A DNA stretch of 64,000 nt from Pseudooceanicola endophyticus (GCF_018760365.1 NZ_JAHIAB010000011.1:148871-212870), one strand, 5' to 3'; shown: positions 16,989-26,027, numbered from the stretch's first letter. The notes: a model not told the origin generated them from the letters alone. Numbers and translations: made by a program.

Positions 16989-18200
16989 ATGTCCAGCATT
17001 CTCACGAACAACAGCGCCATGGTGGCTCTGCAGACCCTGAAGTCGGTCAACAAGTCCATGACCAGCATTCAGGGCGAAATTTCGACCGGCAAGAAAGTTG
17101 CCAGCGCGAAGGACAACTCGGCGACCTGGGCCATCTCGAAGGTGATGGAATCGGACGTAAAAGGCTTCAAGGCCATTTCCGAAAGCCTCGCTCTGGGCGA
17201 ATCGACCGTCTCCGTCGCACGCTCCGCCTCCGAAACCGTGACCGATCTGCTGACCCAGATGAAGGGTAAGATCGTCGCGTCCCAGGAAGAGAACGTCGAC
17301 CGCGACAAGATCCAGACCGACATCGACGCGCTGAAGGACCAGATCGCGGCCGTTGTCGGCGCGGCCCAGTTCAACGGCCTGAACCTGCTGTCCAACACCG
17401 ACAGCACCGCCGATACCGGCACCGTCAATATCCTGTCCTCCCTCGACCGCTCCGGCAGCGGCGTCGCGGTCAGCGAGATTGCCGTTTCCAAGCAGGACCT
17501 TGGCCAGGGAGCTGCCACCGCCGGTACCACCGCCGGTACCGCCGTGACCGTGTCGGGCGCCTCGGCGGCTGCCAGCGGTGGCACGGTGGACTACGACCTG
17601 TCGCCCTCGGACAACGGCTACGGCACGTCGTTCGAATTCTCTCTCGCCATGGGCTCTTCGACCATCGAGGCCACCTATGTGCAGCGGGACGGCGAAACCG
17701 CCGAGAACGCGGCTGAGCAGCTGGCCATGCGCCTGAACTTCGCGCTTGCCGATGCCGGGGAGACGGACTTCAGCTTCACGGCGGATGGCACGACCCTGAC
17801 GGTGACCAACAACTCGACCGCAGCCCTGGCGACGGCTGCGACCGACTTCACCGTGACCACGGACGGCACCGCCGGCGGTGGCCTGGAACTGCTCGACAGC
17901 ATCGACGTGACCTCGGCCAATGGCGCCGCGGCCTCGCTTGCGGCGATCGAGGGGCTGACCCAGCTGTCCATCGATTCGGCAGCCTCCTTCGGTTCCGTTG
18001 AGGGACGGATCGGTACCCAGTCGGAATTCATCAGCTCGCTGATGGACTCCCTGAAGTCGGGCATCGGCACTCTTGTCGATGCCAACATGGAAGAGGCTTC
18101 GGCGCGTCTTCAGGCGCTCCAGGTGCAGCAGCAGCTGGCCGTTCAGGCGATGTCGATCGCCAACCAGGCACCGCAGACGCTGCTCTCGCTCTTCCGATAA
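16989..18200 (+). CDS. fliC: Flagellin
   Basis: 403 aa filament protein exported by the flagellar type III system. The conserved N-terminal D0/D1 helix (ILTNNSAMVALQTLKSVN through GAAQFNGLNLL) and the C-terminal D0 helix (LQVQQQLAVQAMSIANQAPQ) flank a Gly/Ala/Thr-rich variable centre (about residues 155-320). The AAAGGA ribosome-binding site is 8 bases upstream of ATG. No clear sigma-28 promoter could be read in the 214-base gap, but two hairpins precede the start. flaF and flbT follow on the same strand. Confidence 0.96.
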   Translation: MSSILTNNSAMVALQTLKSVNKSMTSIQGEISTGKKVASAKDNSATWAISKVMESDVKGFKAISESLALGESTVSVARSASETVTDLLTQMKGKIVASQEENVDRDKIQTDIDALKDQIAAVVGAAQFNGLNLLSNTDSTADTGTVNILSSLDRSGSGVAVSEIAVSKQDLGQGAATAGTTAGTAVTVSGASAAASGGTVDYDLSPSDNGYGTSFEFSLAMGSSTIEATYVQRDGETAENAAEQLAMRLNFALADAGETDFSFTADGTTLTVTNNSTAALATAATDFTVTTDGTAGGGLELLDSIDVTSANGAAASLAAIEGLTQLSIDSAASFGSVEGRIGTQSEFISSLMDSLKSGIGTLVDANMEEASARLQALQVQQQLAVQAMSIANQAPQTLLSLFR

Positions 18201-18282
18201 GGCGAGGCAACTGACCAGGGGCGCGCCTGACGCGCCCCTGACGAGGTTCGTGAAATCTCACCTTTGACTGGAAGGATTCCAA

Positions 18283-18690
18283 GTGACTGCTCATGCTCAA
18301 GCACTGCGCGCTTACGGGCAGGCCTCGAACCCGATCCGCACGCCGCGGGGAACGGAATACGAGGTATTCGCGCGAATCACGCACAGGCTCGTCGCTGCCG
18401 CCCGGAAGGGAGCTGCCCGAAACGGGGCCGACAAGTCTTCGGCGGAAAATTTCAACGAGCTGGCCCGCGCCCTCTATGAAAATCGCCGCCTCTGGACGTT
18501 GCTTGCCGCAGATGTGGCCGACGCCGCCAATACGCTTCCCGAAGCGCTGAGGGCGCAAATCTTCTACCTTGCCGAATTCACTCAGGTGCACAGCCGCAAG
18601 GTTCTGGCTGGCAAGGCAAGCCCCCGTGCACTGATCGAGGTGAATACCGCTGTCATGCGGGGGCTTCGGGCGGAGGGGGCTGCCAAATGA
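18283..18690 (+). CDS. flaF: Flagellin assembly regulator FlaF
   Basis: 135 aa FlaF, a small alphaproteobacterial protein required for flagellin synthesis and secretion. Signature stretches are AYGQASNPIRTPRGTEYEVFARITHRL and LYENRRLWTLLAADVADAANTLP. GTG start at 18283 with GGAAGGA upstream. FlaF and FlbT act in opposition on flagellin mRNA in Caulobacter; here they follow the flagellin gene, and the flaF stop overlaps the flbT start by 4 bases. Confidence 0.92.
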   Translation: MTAHAQALRAYGQASNPIRTPRGTEYEVFARITHRLVAAARKGAARNGADKSSAENFNELARALYENRRLWTLLAADVADAANTLPEALRAQIFYLAEFTQVHSRKVLAGKASPRALIEVNTAVMRGLRAEGAAK

Positions 18691-19091
18691 CCGGGTTGAT
18701 CCTCAAACTGTCCCCGAAGGAGCGGGTTCTGATCAATGGTGCGGTGATCGAGAACGGGGATCGCCGGTCGCGGCTTTCTATCGTCACGCCGAACGTGAAT
18801 ATCCTGCGCTTGCGGGATGCCATTCATCCCGAGGAGGCCAATACGCCCGTCCGACGCGTCTGCTACGCGGCGCAATTGGTGCTGACCGGTGATGTGGATC
18901 CCGAGGAAGCCCGTCATCAGTTGCTGAGGCGGATCGAAGAGTTGAGCCAGATCCTGACGGATCCCGACAGTCGCAATCTGCTGTCCCAGGCCACCGAGGC
19001 GGTCCTGCAGGGCCAGTATTACCAATGCCTCAAGGCGCTGCGCGGCTTGCTGCCGCGCGAGGATCGCCTGCTGGCGGCGAGGCTGTCATGA
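18687..19091 (+). CDS. flbT: Flagellin mRNA regulator FlbT
   Basis: 134 aa, the normal length. The opening LILKLSPKERVLINGAVI, the central RRVCYAAQLVLTGD and the C-terminal helix region YYQCLKALRGLLPRE match FlbT. In Caulobacter FlbT binds flagellin mRNA and promotes its decay until the hook is finished. It overlaps flaF by ATGA and the next gene by ATGA, giving a tightly coupled three-gene block after fliC. Confidence 0.94.
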   Translation: MTGLILKLSPKERVLINGAVIENGDRRSRLSIVTPNVNILRLRDAIHPEEANTPVRRVCYAAQLVLTGDVDPEEARHQLLRRIEELSQILTDPDSRNLLSQATEAVLQGQYYQCLKALRGLLPREDRLLAARLS

Positions 19092-19906
19092 GCTTCACTC
19101 CGGTTCTCCCCGCCACGGGCCTCGTCGGTTGGGTCTTTCTGGACCGGACCTACGAAAACCAGCGGGCGACTTTCGACAAGTCGCCCCTGATCACCCGCGA
19201 TACCGCCTATTTCGAGGAAAATATCGGCAAGGTCAAAACTGCCGAGGATCTCGTGTCGGACCGGCGGCTGCTGCGTGTCGCCCTGGGGGCCTTCGGGCTG
19301 CAGGACGATATCAACAACACCTTCTTTATTCAGAAGATTCTGGAAGGCGGGACGTTGAAGGAAGACTCCCTGGCCAACAAGATGACGGATCAGAGGTACA
19401 AGGATCTTGCCCGCAAATTCGGTTTCGACCTGACGCCGCCAAGCACCGCCATCTCGACCTTCGGCAGCGAGATCGTTGAGAAGTATCGTCAGCAACAGTT
19501 CGAAGTGGCCGTGGGCGAACAGGACGACACCATGCGATTGGCGCTGAATGCGGATCGTGCCTTGGCGGCGCTGTCATCCGATACCAGTTCGGTGAATGCC
19601 AAGTGGTTCAAGATCATGGGGACCTCGGCACTGCGGCAGGTGTTCCAGACGGCCTTTGGCCTTCCCAGCAGCATCTCTCAGATGGACCTCGACAAGCAGC
19701 TCGAGCTTTTCAAGGATCGTGCCGAGTCCGTGCTGGGAAGCGAGGACCCATCGGTTCTGGCAGATGATGAGCAGCGCGAGGGCTTTATTCGCAAGTTCCT
19801 CCTGCGTAGCCAGCTTGATGAGTACCAGGCCAGCACGAGCGGCAGCATTGCACAGACCCTTCTCTCCAGCGCCGTGAGCTTTGCCTATTCTCTGCGAACC
19901 CCCTGA
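19088..19906 (+). CDS. DUF1217-like flagellar protein
   Basis: 272 aa, no signal peptide or membrane segment. It resembles the DUF1217 proteins found in alphaproteobacterial flagellar clusters: GWVFLDRTYENQRATFDKSPLITRDTAYF near the start, VSDRRLLRVALGAFGLQDDI, and a C-terminal helical region with FIRKFLLRSQLDEYQ. DUF1217 proteins may be secreted hook- or filament-associated components; the precise role is unknown to me. ATG overlaps the flbT stop; it is followed by a bidirectional hairpin. Confidence 0.75.
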   Translation: MSFTPVLPATGLVGWVFLDRTYENQRATFDKSPLITRDTAYFEENIGKVKTAEDLVSDRRLLRVALGAFGLQDDINNTFFIQKILEGGTLKEDSLANKMTDQRYKDLARKFGFDLTPPSTAISTFGSEIVEKYRQQQFEVAVGEQDDTMRLALNADRALAALSSDTSSVNAKWFKIMGTSALRQVFQTAFGLPSSISQMDLDKQLELFKDRAESVLGSEDPSVLADDEQREGFIRKFLLRSQLDEYQASTSGSIAQTLLSSAVSFAYSLRTP

Positions 19907-19915
19907 AGTGATTTT

Positions 19916-19943
19916 GGGGCCGGGCCGTTCTAGCCCCGGCCCC
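19916..19943. terminator. Hairpin between convergent DUF1217-like gene and fliI
   Basis: 9-bp stem GGGGCCGGG/CCCGGCCCC (19916-19924 with 19935-19943), preceded by TTTT and followed by TT, between converging genes; it overlaps the fliI stop codon (19930-19932). Probably works on both strands. Confidence 0.6.
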
Positions 19944-21330
19944 TTGGCTTCAGCAGTGCCTCCTTCGAAGCTGGGGGAGTCCTGTTTTGCGTGGCGCCCC
20001 GCGGCGTCGTGGTTGCGCGGCGCATGATCAGGCGCAGTCGCGCGAAAGAGGCTTCTGTGTCATTGGCTTCCTTTTCTCCTAGGAAGGCGTCCAGCTCGGG
20101 CCAGGCGCGGATGGCATGATCCAAGGTTGGATCGCTGCCGTTCACGTACAGGCCGGCCTGGACCATCATCTCGGAACGGGCATAGGCACTCAGTAATTGG
20201 CGGGCCTCGGCAATGTCGCGGTTCTCCTGATCGGAGGCCGCATCGGGGAGGCTGCGCGAGACCGAGCGCAGCAGGTCGATGGCCGGGTAGCGCCCGCGTT
20301 CGGCGATCTGACGGTCGAGGACGATATGGCCATCCAGCACGCCGCGCAGGATATCGGCCACCGGTTCTTCCATATCGGAGCCTGCCACGAGCACGCTGAA
20401 AATGGCGGTCATGGCTCCGGCGGCGCCGGCACCGGGGCCGGCCCGTTCGCAAAGCTGCATGATCTGGGCCGCGGTTGAAGGTGGATAGCCCCGCAGGGCC
20501 GGCAATTCTCCGGCGGCGATGGCGACCTCACGATGGGCCTCGGCGAAGCGGGTGATCGAATCGGCCATGAACAGCACGTGCTTGCCGGCATCGCGGAAAT
20601 GCTCGGCCACGGTCATCGCTGCCCAGGCGCAACGCCGGCGCACCAGGGCAGACCGGTCCGAGGTCGCCGCGATCACGACGGCGCGTTTCATCCCCTCTTC
20701 GCCCAGGGTCCGGTCGACGAATTCCCGCAGTTCGCGGCCCCGCTCCCCGACCAGCGCGATCACCGCGACATCGGCCTGCATGGTGCGGGCCAGATGCGCC
20801 ATCAGGCTGGACTTGCCGACGCCGGACCCGGCAAAAAGTCCGATCCGCTGCCCTTCGACAATAGGGAGAAGCGTGTTCAGAACGCTCATCCCGGTTTCCA
20901 GCCGGGCGCCCAGAGGGTGTCGTTCGGCCGGAGGAGGTGGATCGTTTCGCAAGCTTTTCCAGCGGCTTCCGGGTAAAATCGGACGCCCGTCCAGGGGCTG
21001 GCCGTGGGGATCAATGACGCGCCCGATCCAGCTCAGGTCGGGGGCGATGCGCATCGGCCCCTGCAACACCACGCGATCGCCCAGCGACACGCCCTCGGCG
21101 CTGGCATCAGGCAGCAGGGTTACCGCCTGCCGGTCGAGGCAGATCACCTCTCCGTGCAAGGCCGAGCCGTCGCCCCGTGTTATCCGCAGGATATCACCCA
21201 GCCGGGCGAAGCGCCCAAGGCCCGTGACCCTCAATACCTCGGCCTCGACCGCGTCGATGCGTCCGACATGGCGGACGGCATCCAGCGCCCCCAGTTCGGC
21301 CTTGACCCCTTGCAGCACGTTCTGTGACAC
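19930..21330 (-). CDS. fliI: Flagellar export ATPase FliI
   Basis: 466 aa F1-beta-like ATPase of the flagellar type III export apparatus, at the cytoplasmic face of the basal body. Walker A is GLFAGSGVGKSSL, with the family block LVGERGRELREFVD, Walker B region HVLFMADSITRFAEAHREVAIAAGELP and GSDMEEPVADILRGVLDGH. Length is slightly longer than many homologues because of a basic C-terminal tail (RRATTTPRGATQNR). It is transcribed alone, divergently from flgB. Confidence 0.95.
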   Translation of the reverse strand: MSQNVLQGVKAELGALDAVRHVGRIDAVEAEVLRVTGLGRFARLGDILRITRGDGSALHGEVICLDRQAVTLLPDASAEGVSLGDRVVLQGPMRIAPDLSWIGRVIDPHGQPLDGRPILPGSRWKSLRNDPPPPAERHPLGARLETGMSVLNTLLPIVEGQRIGLFAGSGVGKSSLMAHLARTMQADVAVIALVGERGRELREFVDRTLGEEGMKRAVVIAATSDRSALVRRRCAWAAMTVAEHFRDAGKHVLFMADSITRFAEAHREVAIAAGELPALRGYPPSTAAQIMQLCERAGPGAGAAGAMTAIFSVLVAGSDMEEPVADILRGVLDGHIVLDRQIAERGRYPAIDLLRSVSRSLPDAASDQENRDIAEARQLLSAYARSEMMVQAGLYVNGSDPTLDHAIRAWPELDAFLGEKEANDTEASFARLRLIMRRATTTPRGATQNRTPPASKEALLKPRGRG

Positions 21331-21377
21331 CGGTCGGCTCCTTCATTCCCTGCCAACGGTTTCTAAAGGAATCGGAG

Positions 21378-21392
21378 TTAAGCCTTGATTGA
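21378..21392. promoter_or_regulatory. CtrA-like site between fliI and flgB
   Basis: TTAA-GCCTTGA-TTGA (21378-21392) differs from the TTAA-N7-TTAA CtrA consensus by one base and sits in the divergent fliI/flgB gap. CtrA controls flagellar genes in many alphaproteobacteria. Confidence 0.4.
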
Positions 21393-21415
21393 AACCAATC
21401 GAGGGAGAAGCCCCG

Positions 21416-21805
21416 GTGTTCGAAACTCTGCAGATCTTCCGGATGTCCGCTGCCATGGCCCGCCATGCCAGCTTCCGGGAAACGGTCATCGCCGAGAATG
21501 TCGCCAATGCCGATACGCCGGGCTTCAAGGCGCGCGACACCCTGTCCTTCACCGAGGCCCTGTCGGGCACCGGCCAGCAGGAGGGTCTGCGCGCGACGCG
21601 GGCGAAGCACCTCAATGGATTCGATCCCCGCGCCACGCTGGTCTCCGAGGAAAAGGACAATCCCTGGACGTCGCCAAACGGCAACTCCGTCTCGCTTGAG
21701 CAGCAGGCGCTGAAATCCATCCAGTCGAAACAGCAGCATGACCGCGCGCTGGCGATCTATCGCAGCGCCATGACCCTCATGCGCAGCGCCATCGGGCGCA
21801 GGTAA
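21416..21805 (+). CDS. flgB: Flagellar basal-body rod protein FlgB
   Basis: 129 aa proximal rod subunit. VIAENVANADTPGFKARD is the N-terminal rod signature and the C-terminal helix carries DRALAIYRSAMTLMRSAIGR. GTG at 21416 is chosen because an AGGGAG Shine-Dalgarno precedes it and the resulting length is normal; an ATG at 21389 would add nine unconserved residues. First gene of the long flgB-fliL operon. Confidence 0.9.
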   Translation: MFETLQIFRMSAAMARHASFRETVIAENVANADTPGFKARDTLSFTEALSGTGQQEGLRATRAKHLNGFDPRATLVSEEKDNPWTSPNGNSVSLEQQALKSIQSKQQHDRALAIYRSAMTLMRSAIGRR

Positions 21806-21817
21806 GGAGGCCACCAG

Positions 21818-22210
21818 ATGGGGGATCTCTCCGATTCTCTCGCGATTTCCTCGTCCGGCCTGCGGGCCCAGGCGCAGCGCCTGCGGCACACGGCCGAGAA
21901 TATCGCCAATGCCGACACACCGGGATACCGGCGCAAGACCGTGGCCTTCGAAGAGGTTGCGGGCGCCGGGGAAACGGTTGGCGGGGTCCGGACCGGTCGG
22001 GTGCAGCTCGACCGGTCGGATTTGCCGCGGGTCTTCGATCCGCAGCACCCGCTGGCCGATGAAAGCGGCCACTACGATGGATCGAACGTCGATCTGGTGG
22101 TCGAAATCGCCGACTCGCGCGAAGCGCAACGCAGTTACGAGGCGAACCTCAAGATCTTCGACCAGGCGCGCCAGATGTCGGCGGGTCTGCTTGAACTGTT
22201 GCGTCGTTAA
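21818..22210 (+). CDS. flgC: Flagellar basal-body rod protein FlgC
   Basis: 130 aa proximal rod subunit with the rod signature LAISSSGLRAQAQRLRHTAENIANADTPGYRRK and the C-terminal assembly helix SREAQRSYEANLKIFDQARQM. It follows flgB after 12 bases with AAGGAGG upstream of the ATG. FlgB, FlgC and FliE form the rod junction with the MS ring. Confidence 0.95.
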   Translation: MGDLSDSLAISSSGLRAQAQRLRHTAENIANADTPGYRRKTVAFEEVAGAGETVGGVRTGRVQLDRSDLPRVFDPQHPLADESGHYDGSNVDLVVEIADSREAQRSYEANLKIFDQARQMSAGLLELLRR

Positions 22211-22234
22211 TCACGTCCGAAAAGGAGGTCCAGA

Positions 22235-22528
22235 ATGGACATTCGTGCTTTGAATGCCGCCCGGAACTATGCGGCCGCACGCCCCGCCACGGAACCCGTG
22301 CCGGGCAGCGGCCAGGGGATCGGCGACAGACTCGGCGAGGTCACGAAGGACTTTGCCGAGACCTTCCGGGAAGGGGAACAGACCGCCCTGGCGGCGATGG
22401 TCGGAGAAGCCGACACCCAGTCCCTCGTTCAGGCCCTTGCGCAGACCGAACTGGCCGTCGAAGCGGCAGTGACGGTGCGCGACAAGGTTGTCGAAGCCTA
22501 TCAGGAAATCCTGAGGATGCCGGTCTGA
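22235..22528 (+). CDS. fliE: Flagellar hook-basal body protein FliE
   Basis: 97 aa. The FliE C-terminal block QSLVQALAQTELAVEAAVTVRDKVVEAYQEILRMPV is intact; the N-terminal part is variable. FliE joins the MS ring (FliF) to the rod. AAGGAGG lies ten bases before the ATG. Order flgB-flgC-fliE is the standard core. Confidence 0.94.
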   Translation: MDIRALNAARNYAAARPATEPVPGSGQGIGDRLGEVTKDFAETFREGEQTALAAMVGEADTQSLVQALAQTELAVEAAVTVRDKVVEAYQEILRMPV

Positions 22529-22546
22529 CCGGGGGTTCTGGCCAGG

Positions 22547-22813
22547 ATGGACGAGGCACTTCTCTTCGACACCCTGCGCCAGGGCCTCTGGGTCGCCGTG
22601 ATCTCGGCTGCGCCGATCCTTGCGGTGGCCCTGGTGGTCGGCGTCATCGTGGGCCTGTTCCAGGCCCTGACCTCGATCCAGGAAATGACCCTGACCTTCG
22701 TCCCCAAGCTGGCGGCGATCGTCGTGATCTTCTGGCTTTCCATGAGCTTCATGACCCAGACCCTGGTCGCCTTCTTCCATGACCAGGTGATCCCGCTCAT
22801 CATCGGAGGCTGA
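22547..22813 (+). CDS. fliQ: Flagellar export gate protein FliQ
   Basis: 88 aa with two transmembrane helices (VAVISAAPILAVALVVGVIVGLFQAL and LAAIVVIFWLSMSF region) linked by a SIQEMTLTFVPK loop, the FliQ signature. FliQ, FliP and FliR form the export gate. It begins 18 bases after fliE, ahead of flgF (2-base gap). Confidence 0.95.
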   Translation: MDEALLFDTLRQGLWVAVISAAPILAVALVVGVIVGLFQALTSIQEMTLTFVPKLAAIVVIFWLSMSFMTQTLVAFFHDQVIPLIIGG

Positions 22814-22815
22814 GC

Positions 22816-23526
22816 ATGGAAAACGCGGGCTACACCACGCTGGCACGTCTCTCGGGGCTGATGCGAGAGATGACGGTGATCGCCAACAATATCGCCAATG
22901 CCAATACCACCGGGTTCCGGCAGGAAGACCTGATCTTCTCGGAATACATTGCCCCGGTGGATGACGGCCCCTCGCTGTCGATGGCCGAGGCCAATCTGCA
23001 ATGGATCAACTACGCCCAGGGCACGCTGGAGCAGACCGGCGGGCCGCTCGATTTCGCCATCGAGGGCGACGGCTATTTCGTCATCCAGACCCCGAATGGC
23101 GACCGGCTGACCCGGGCCGGCAGTTTTGCCAGTTCCAATGCCGGGGACCTGGTGACCAATGACGGCTACCCGGTGCTCGACAGCGGCGGCGCCCCGGTCT
23201 TCGTGCCGCCCGATGTCGATGTCAGCGTCGGTGCCGATGGCACGCTGTCGGCCAATGGCCAGGCGATCGGTCAGATCGGCATCGTCCGTCCCCTCGATCC
23301 GCTGGCTCTGGTGCGCGAGGGCGGTGTGATGTTCCGCGCCGATGCCGGCACCGAGCCGGTCGAGGATCCCCGCGTCCTGCAGGGCTTCCTCGAGGCCTCC
23401 AACGTCGATCCCATCGGGCAGGTTGCCCGCATGGTCGAGGTGCAGCGCGCCTACGAGCTGGGCCAGTCCTTCCTCGACAAGGAGGACGAGCGCATCCGCA
23501 CCTCCCTCCAGACCCTTCTCAAATAG
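22816..23526 (+). CDS. flgF: Flagellar basal-body rod protein FlgF
   Basis: 236 aa proximal-rod protein. The N-terminal signature MTVIANNIANANTTGFRQ and the central GPLDFAIEGDGYFVIQT are followed by the C-terminal block GFLEASNVDPIGQVARMVEVQRAYELGQ. Its length is near the usual 240 aa. It is adjacent to flgG with a 9-base gap. Confidence 0.95.
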   Translation: MENAGYTTLARLSGLMREMTVIANNIANANTTGFRQEDLIFSEYIAPVDDGPSLSMAEANLQWINYAQGTLEQTGGPLDFAIEGDGYFVIQTPNGDRLTRAGSFASSNAGDLVTNDGYPVLDSGGAPVFVPPDVDVSVGADGTLSANGQAIGQIGIVRPLDPLALVREGGVMFRADAGTEPVEDPRVLQGFLEASNVDPIGQVARMVEVQRAYELGQSFLDKEDERIRTSLQTLLK

Positions 23527-23535
23527 GAGCTTGCC

Positions 23536-24321
23536 ATGAGAGCCCTCAAGATCGCGGCCACCGGGATGGCCGCCCAGCAGATGCGGGTCGAGACGATCTC
23601 GAACAACCTCGCGAACATGTCGACCACCGGCTACAATGCCCGCCGGGCAGAGTTCGCCGATCTGCATTACCAGCAATATGCCCGCGCCGGCACGATCAAC
23701 GCCACCGACGGCACCATGCTGCCCACCGGCATCCAGCTGGGGCTGGGGGTGCGTCCGGCGGCGGTGACCATGCAGGTGCAGCAGGGCGCGCTGCTGCAGT
23801 CCGGCGGCGACCTGGACCTGGCAATCGAGGGGCGCGGCTACCTGGAGGTCACGCTGCCTTCGGGCCAGACCGCCTATACCCGGGACGGGGCGCTGAAGCG
23901 GACCGCCGACGGGTTGATCGTCACCTCCGACGGGTATCCCGTCTCGCCCGAGATCACGATCCCGGATGATGCGCGCTCGATCTCGATCAACCCCGATGGT
24001 GAGGTCTATGCCTATTTCCTCGGGAACACGTCGGCGCAGCTGCTGGGCCAGTTCAACGTTGCGGGCTTCACCAACGTGAAGGGGCTGGAGGCCATCGGCT
24101 CCAACCTGTTCGTCGAGACCGAGGCCTCGGGTGCGGCGGTTCTGAGCACGCCGGGAGAGGACGGGCTGGGCACGCTGCGCCAGGGCTATCTGGAAGAAAG
24201 CTCCGTCGATCCGGTCCGCGAGATCACCGAGCTGATCGAGGCGCAGCGCGGATACGAGCTGAATTCCAAGGTGATCTCGGCCTCGGACCAGATGCTGGCC
24301 GCGACGGCACAGGTGCGCTGA
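23536..24321 (+). CDS. flgG: Flagellar distal rod protein FlgG
   Basis: 261 aa distal rod subunit, the usual size. It has MRVETISNNLANMSTTGYNA, the D1 region GDLDLAIEGRGYLEV and the C-terminal LEESSVDPVREITELIEAQRGYELN. Its stop overlaps the flgA start by one base (TGATG), so they are coupled. Confidence 0.97.
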   Translation: MRALKIAATGMAAQQMRVETISNNLANMSTTGYNARRAEFADLHYQQYARAGTINATDGTMLPTGIQLGLGVRPAAVTMQVQQGALLQSGGDLDLAIEGRGYLEVTLPSGQTAYTRDGALKRTADGLIVTSDGYPVSPEITIPDDARSISINPDGEVYAYFLGNTSAQLLGQFNVAGFTNVKGLEAIGSNLFVETEASGAAVLSTPGEDGLGTLRQGYLEESSVDPVREITELIEAQRGYELNSKVISASDQMLAATAQVR

Positions 24322-24728
24322 TGCTGCTGCTGCTTCTCCTGCTGGCGGCCGGGCCGGCGCAGGCCGACACGGTCATCGCGGCACGCAACCTGCGTCCGCA
24401 GAGCGTGGTGGGCCCGGGCGACCTGATCCTGCAGGAGGGCAGCCTGCCGGGCGCCTACGAAAGCCTGACCGGGCTGGTCGGGATGGAGGCGCGGGTGACG
24501 CTCTATGCCGGGCGCCCGGTGCGACCGGGTGATCTGGGCCCGCCCGCCCTGGTGGAACGCAACGGGCTGGTCAGCCTGGTCTACGACCGTGGCGGGCTCA
24601 GCATAACGGCAGAGGGGCGCGCGCTGGACCGGGCCGGCGTCGGAGAGATGGTGCGGGTCATGAATCTTGCATCCCGCCTGACGGTCAGCGGGGTGGTTCA
24701 GCCCGATGGATCGGTAAGGGTGAAATGA
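24321..24728 (+). CDS. flgA: Flagellar P-ring assembly chaperone FlgA
   Basis: 135 aa periplasmic chaperone with a short Leu-rich signal peptide (MLLLLLLLAAGPAQA, cleavage after AQA). The SAF-type domain is seen in VIAARNLRPQSVVGPGDLIL and the ending LTVSGVVQPDGSVRVK. FlgA helps FlgI form the P ring; flgI itself is not in this window. It overlaps flgG by one base and flgH by 4 bases. Confidence 0.9.
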   Translation: MLLLLLLLAAGPAQADTVIAARNLRPQSVVGPGDLILQEGSLPGAYESLTGLVGMEARVTLYAGRPVRPGDLGPPALVERNGLVSLVYDRGGLSITAEGRALDRAGVGEMVRVMNLASRLTVSGVVQPDGSVRVK

Positions 24729-25444
24729 TCATGCGTCTGACTCTCCCCCTGCTGATGCTGTTGGCGGGCTGCGCCCGGATGGAAGAGATCGGCCGGGCGC
24801 CGCCCTTCACCCCCGACACCACCTCGGCCGAACGCAGCGCGATGTTCACCCCCGGGCCGGTGGCCAGCCGTGGCCAGTTGCAGGAGGCCTCGCTCTGGCG
24901 TGGCGGCCAGGCCTCGCTGCTGGGCGATCGACGGGCGATGAAGCGTGGCGACATCATGACCGTGGTGATCGAGATCGACGACAGCGCGCAGATTTCCAAC
25001 TCCACCTCGCGCAGCCGCAGCGGCTCGGAAAGCCTCGGCATTCCGAACATGCTGGGCCTGCCGCAGCGGATCGACAACGAGCTTCTCTATGAGGGGGCCA
25101 CGATGGGCTCGGCGGTGGGGCTCGATTCCTCTTCCAGCGCCACCGGCGACGGCTCCGTCAGCCGCAACGAGAAACTGACCCTGCGGGTCGCGGCCACCAT
25201 CGTCGACGTGTTGCCCAATGGCGTGCTCTCGATCTCGGGCAACCAGGAGGTGCGGGTGAACTACGAGCTGCGCGAACTTCAGGTCTCGGGCTATGTCCGG
25301 CCCGAGGATATCTCGCGCCAGAACGAGATCACCTACGACAAGATCGCCTCGGCGCGCATTTCCTACGGCGGGCGCGGGCAGATCAGCGAGGTGCAGCAGC
25401 CACGCTACGGCCAGCAGTTCCTTGAAAAGATCCTTCCGTTCTGA
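24725..25444 (+). CDS. flgH: Flagellar L-ring lipoprotein FlgH
   Basis: 239 aa outer-membrane ring protein. A lipoprotein signal with lipobox LLAGC is near residue 16; the conserved RAMKRGDIMTVVIEIDDSAQISNSTSRSRS, the GNQEVRVNYELRELQVSGYVRPEDIS and the C-terminal QQPRYGQQFLEKILPF blocks follow. Start overlaps flgA by ATGA. Confidence 0.96.
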   Translation: MIMRLTLPLLMLLAGCARMEEIGRAPPFTPDTTSAERSAMFTPGPVASRGQLQEASLWRGGQASLLGDRRAMKRGDIMTVVIEIDDSAQISNSTSRSRSGSESLGIPNMLGLPQRIDNELLYEGATMGSAVGLDSSSSATGDGSVSRNEKLTLRVAATIVDVLPNGVLSISGNQEVRVNYELRELQVSGYVRPEDISRQNEITYDKIASARISYGGRGQISEVQQPRYGQQFLEKILPF

Positions 25445-25453
25445 GGCCCGCCT

Positions 25454-25954
25454 ATGAAAAAGCTCCTGCCCATACTCCTGATCATCCTCGGCATCGGTGG
25501 CGGCGCCGGGGCCGGGCTGATGCTGCGCCCCAAGCCCGCGGAGATGGCTGCGATCGACCCCTGCGGCGATGGCACCGGCGCCGTCGCCCAGGAGGCCGAG
25601 CCGCCGCCGCCCGCCGACGAGGCGCCGAAGGACAAGGACTACGTCAAGATGAACAACCAGTTCATCATCCCCGTGGTCATCGACGACAAGGTCGGCGCGC
25701 TGGTGGTCATGTCGCTGAGCCTGGAAACCGATCCCGGTTCCTCCGAAGCGGTCTATGCCAAGGAGCCGAAGCTGCGCGATGCCTTCCTGCAGGTGATGTT
25801 CGACCATGCCAATGTCGGCGGGTTCGACGGCGCCTTCACCAATTCCAACAACCTGGAACTGCTGCGGCGCAACCTGCTGAACGTGGCCCGCAAGATCCTG
25901 GGCGGCATCGTCAGCGATGTGCTGATCACCGACATTGCCCGCCAGGAAACCTGA
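25454..25954 (+). CDS. FliL-like basal-body protein (copy 1)
   Basis: 166 aa with one N-terminal transmembrane helix (LLPILLIILGIGGGAGAGLML), an acidic/Pro linker and a periplasmic domain resembling FliL: YVKMNNQFIIPVVID, VVMSLSLETD, KEPKLRDAFLQVMFDHANVGGFDG and ARKILGGIVSDVLITDI. FliL proteins sit round the stator and modulate torque. A second FliL-like gene lies at 34797-35300, so this cluster has two. Last gene of the flgB operon, followed by a strong hairpin. Confidence 0.8.
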   Translation: MKKLLPILLIILGIGGGAGAGLMLRPKPAEMAAIDPCGDGTGAVAQEAEPPPPADEAPKDKDYVKMNNQFIIPVVIDDKVGALVVMSLSLETDPGSSEAVYAKEPKLRDAFLQVMFDHANVGGFDGAFTNSNNLELLRRNLLNVARKILGGIVSDVLITDIARQET

Positions 25955-25980
25955 GGGCGCCTGAAGCGAAGGCCAGATCA

Positions 25981-26011
25981 CAAGGGCCGCCGGTCGGACC
26001 GGCGGCCCTTG
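25981..26011. terminator. Strong hairpin between fliL copy 1 and the flhB unit
   Basis: 15-bp arms CAAGGGCCGCCGGTC (25981-25995) pairing with 25997-26011, nearly a perfect palindrome, between converging genes. Likely terminates from both sides, though without long T tracts. Confidence 0.65.
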
Positions 26012-26027
26012 CCCGTTCGGGCGGGGA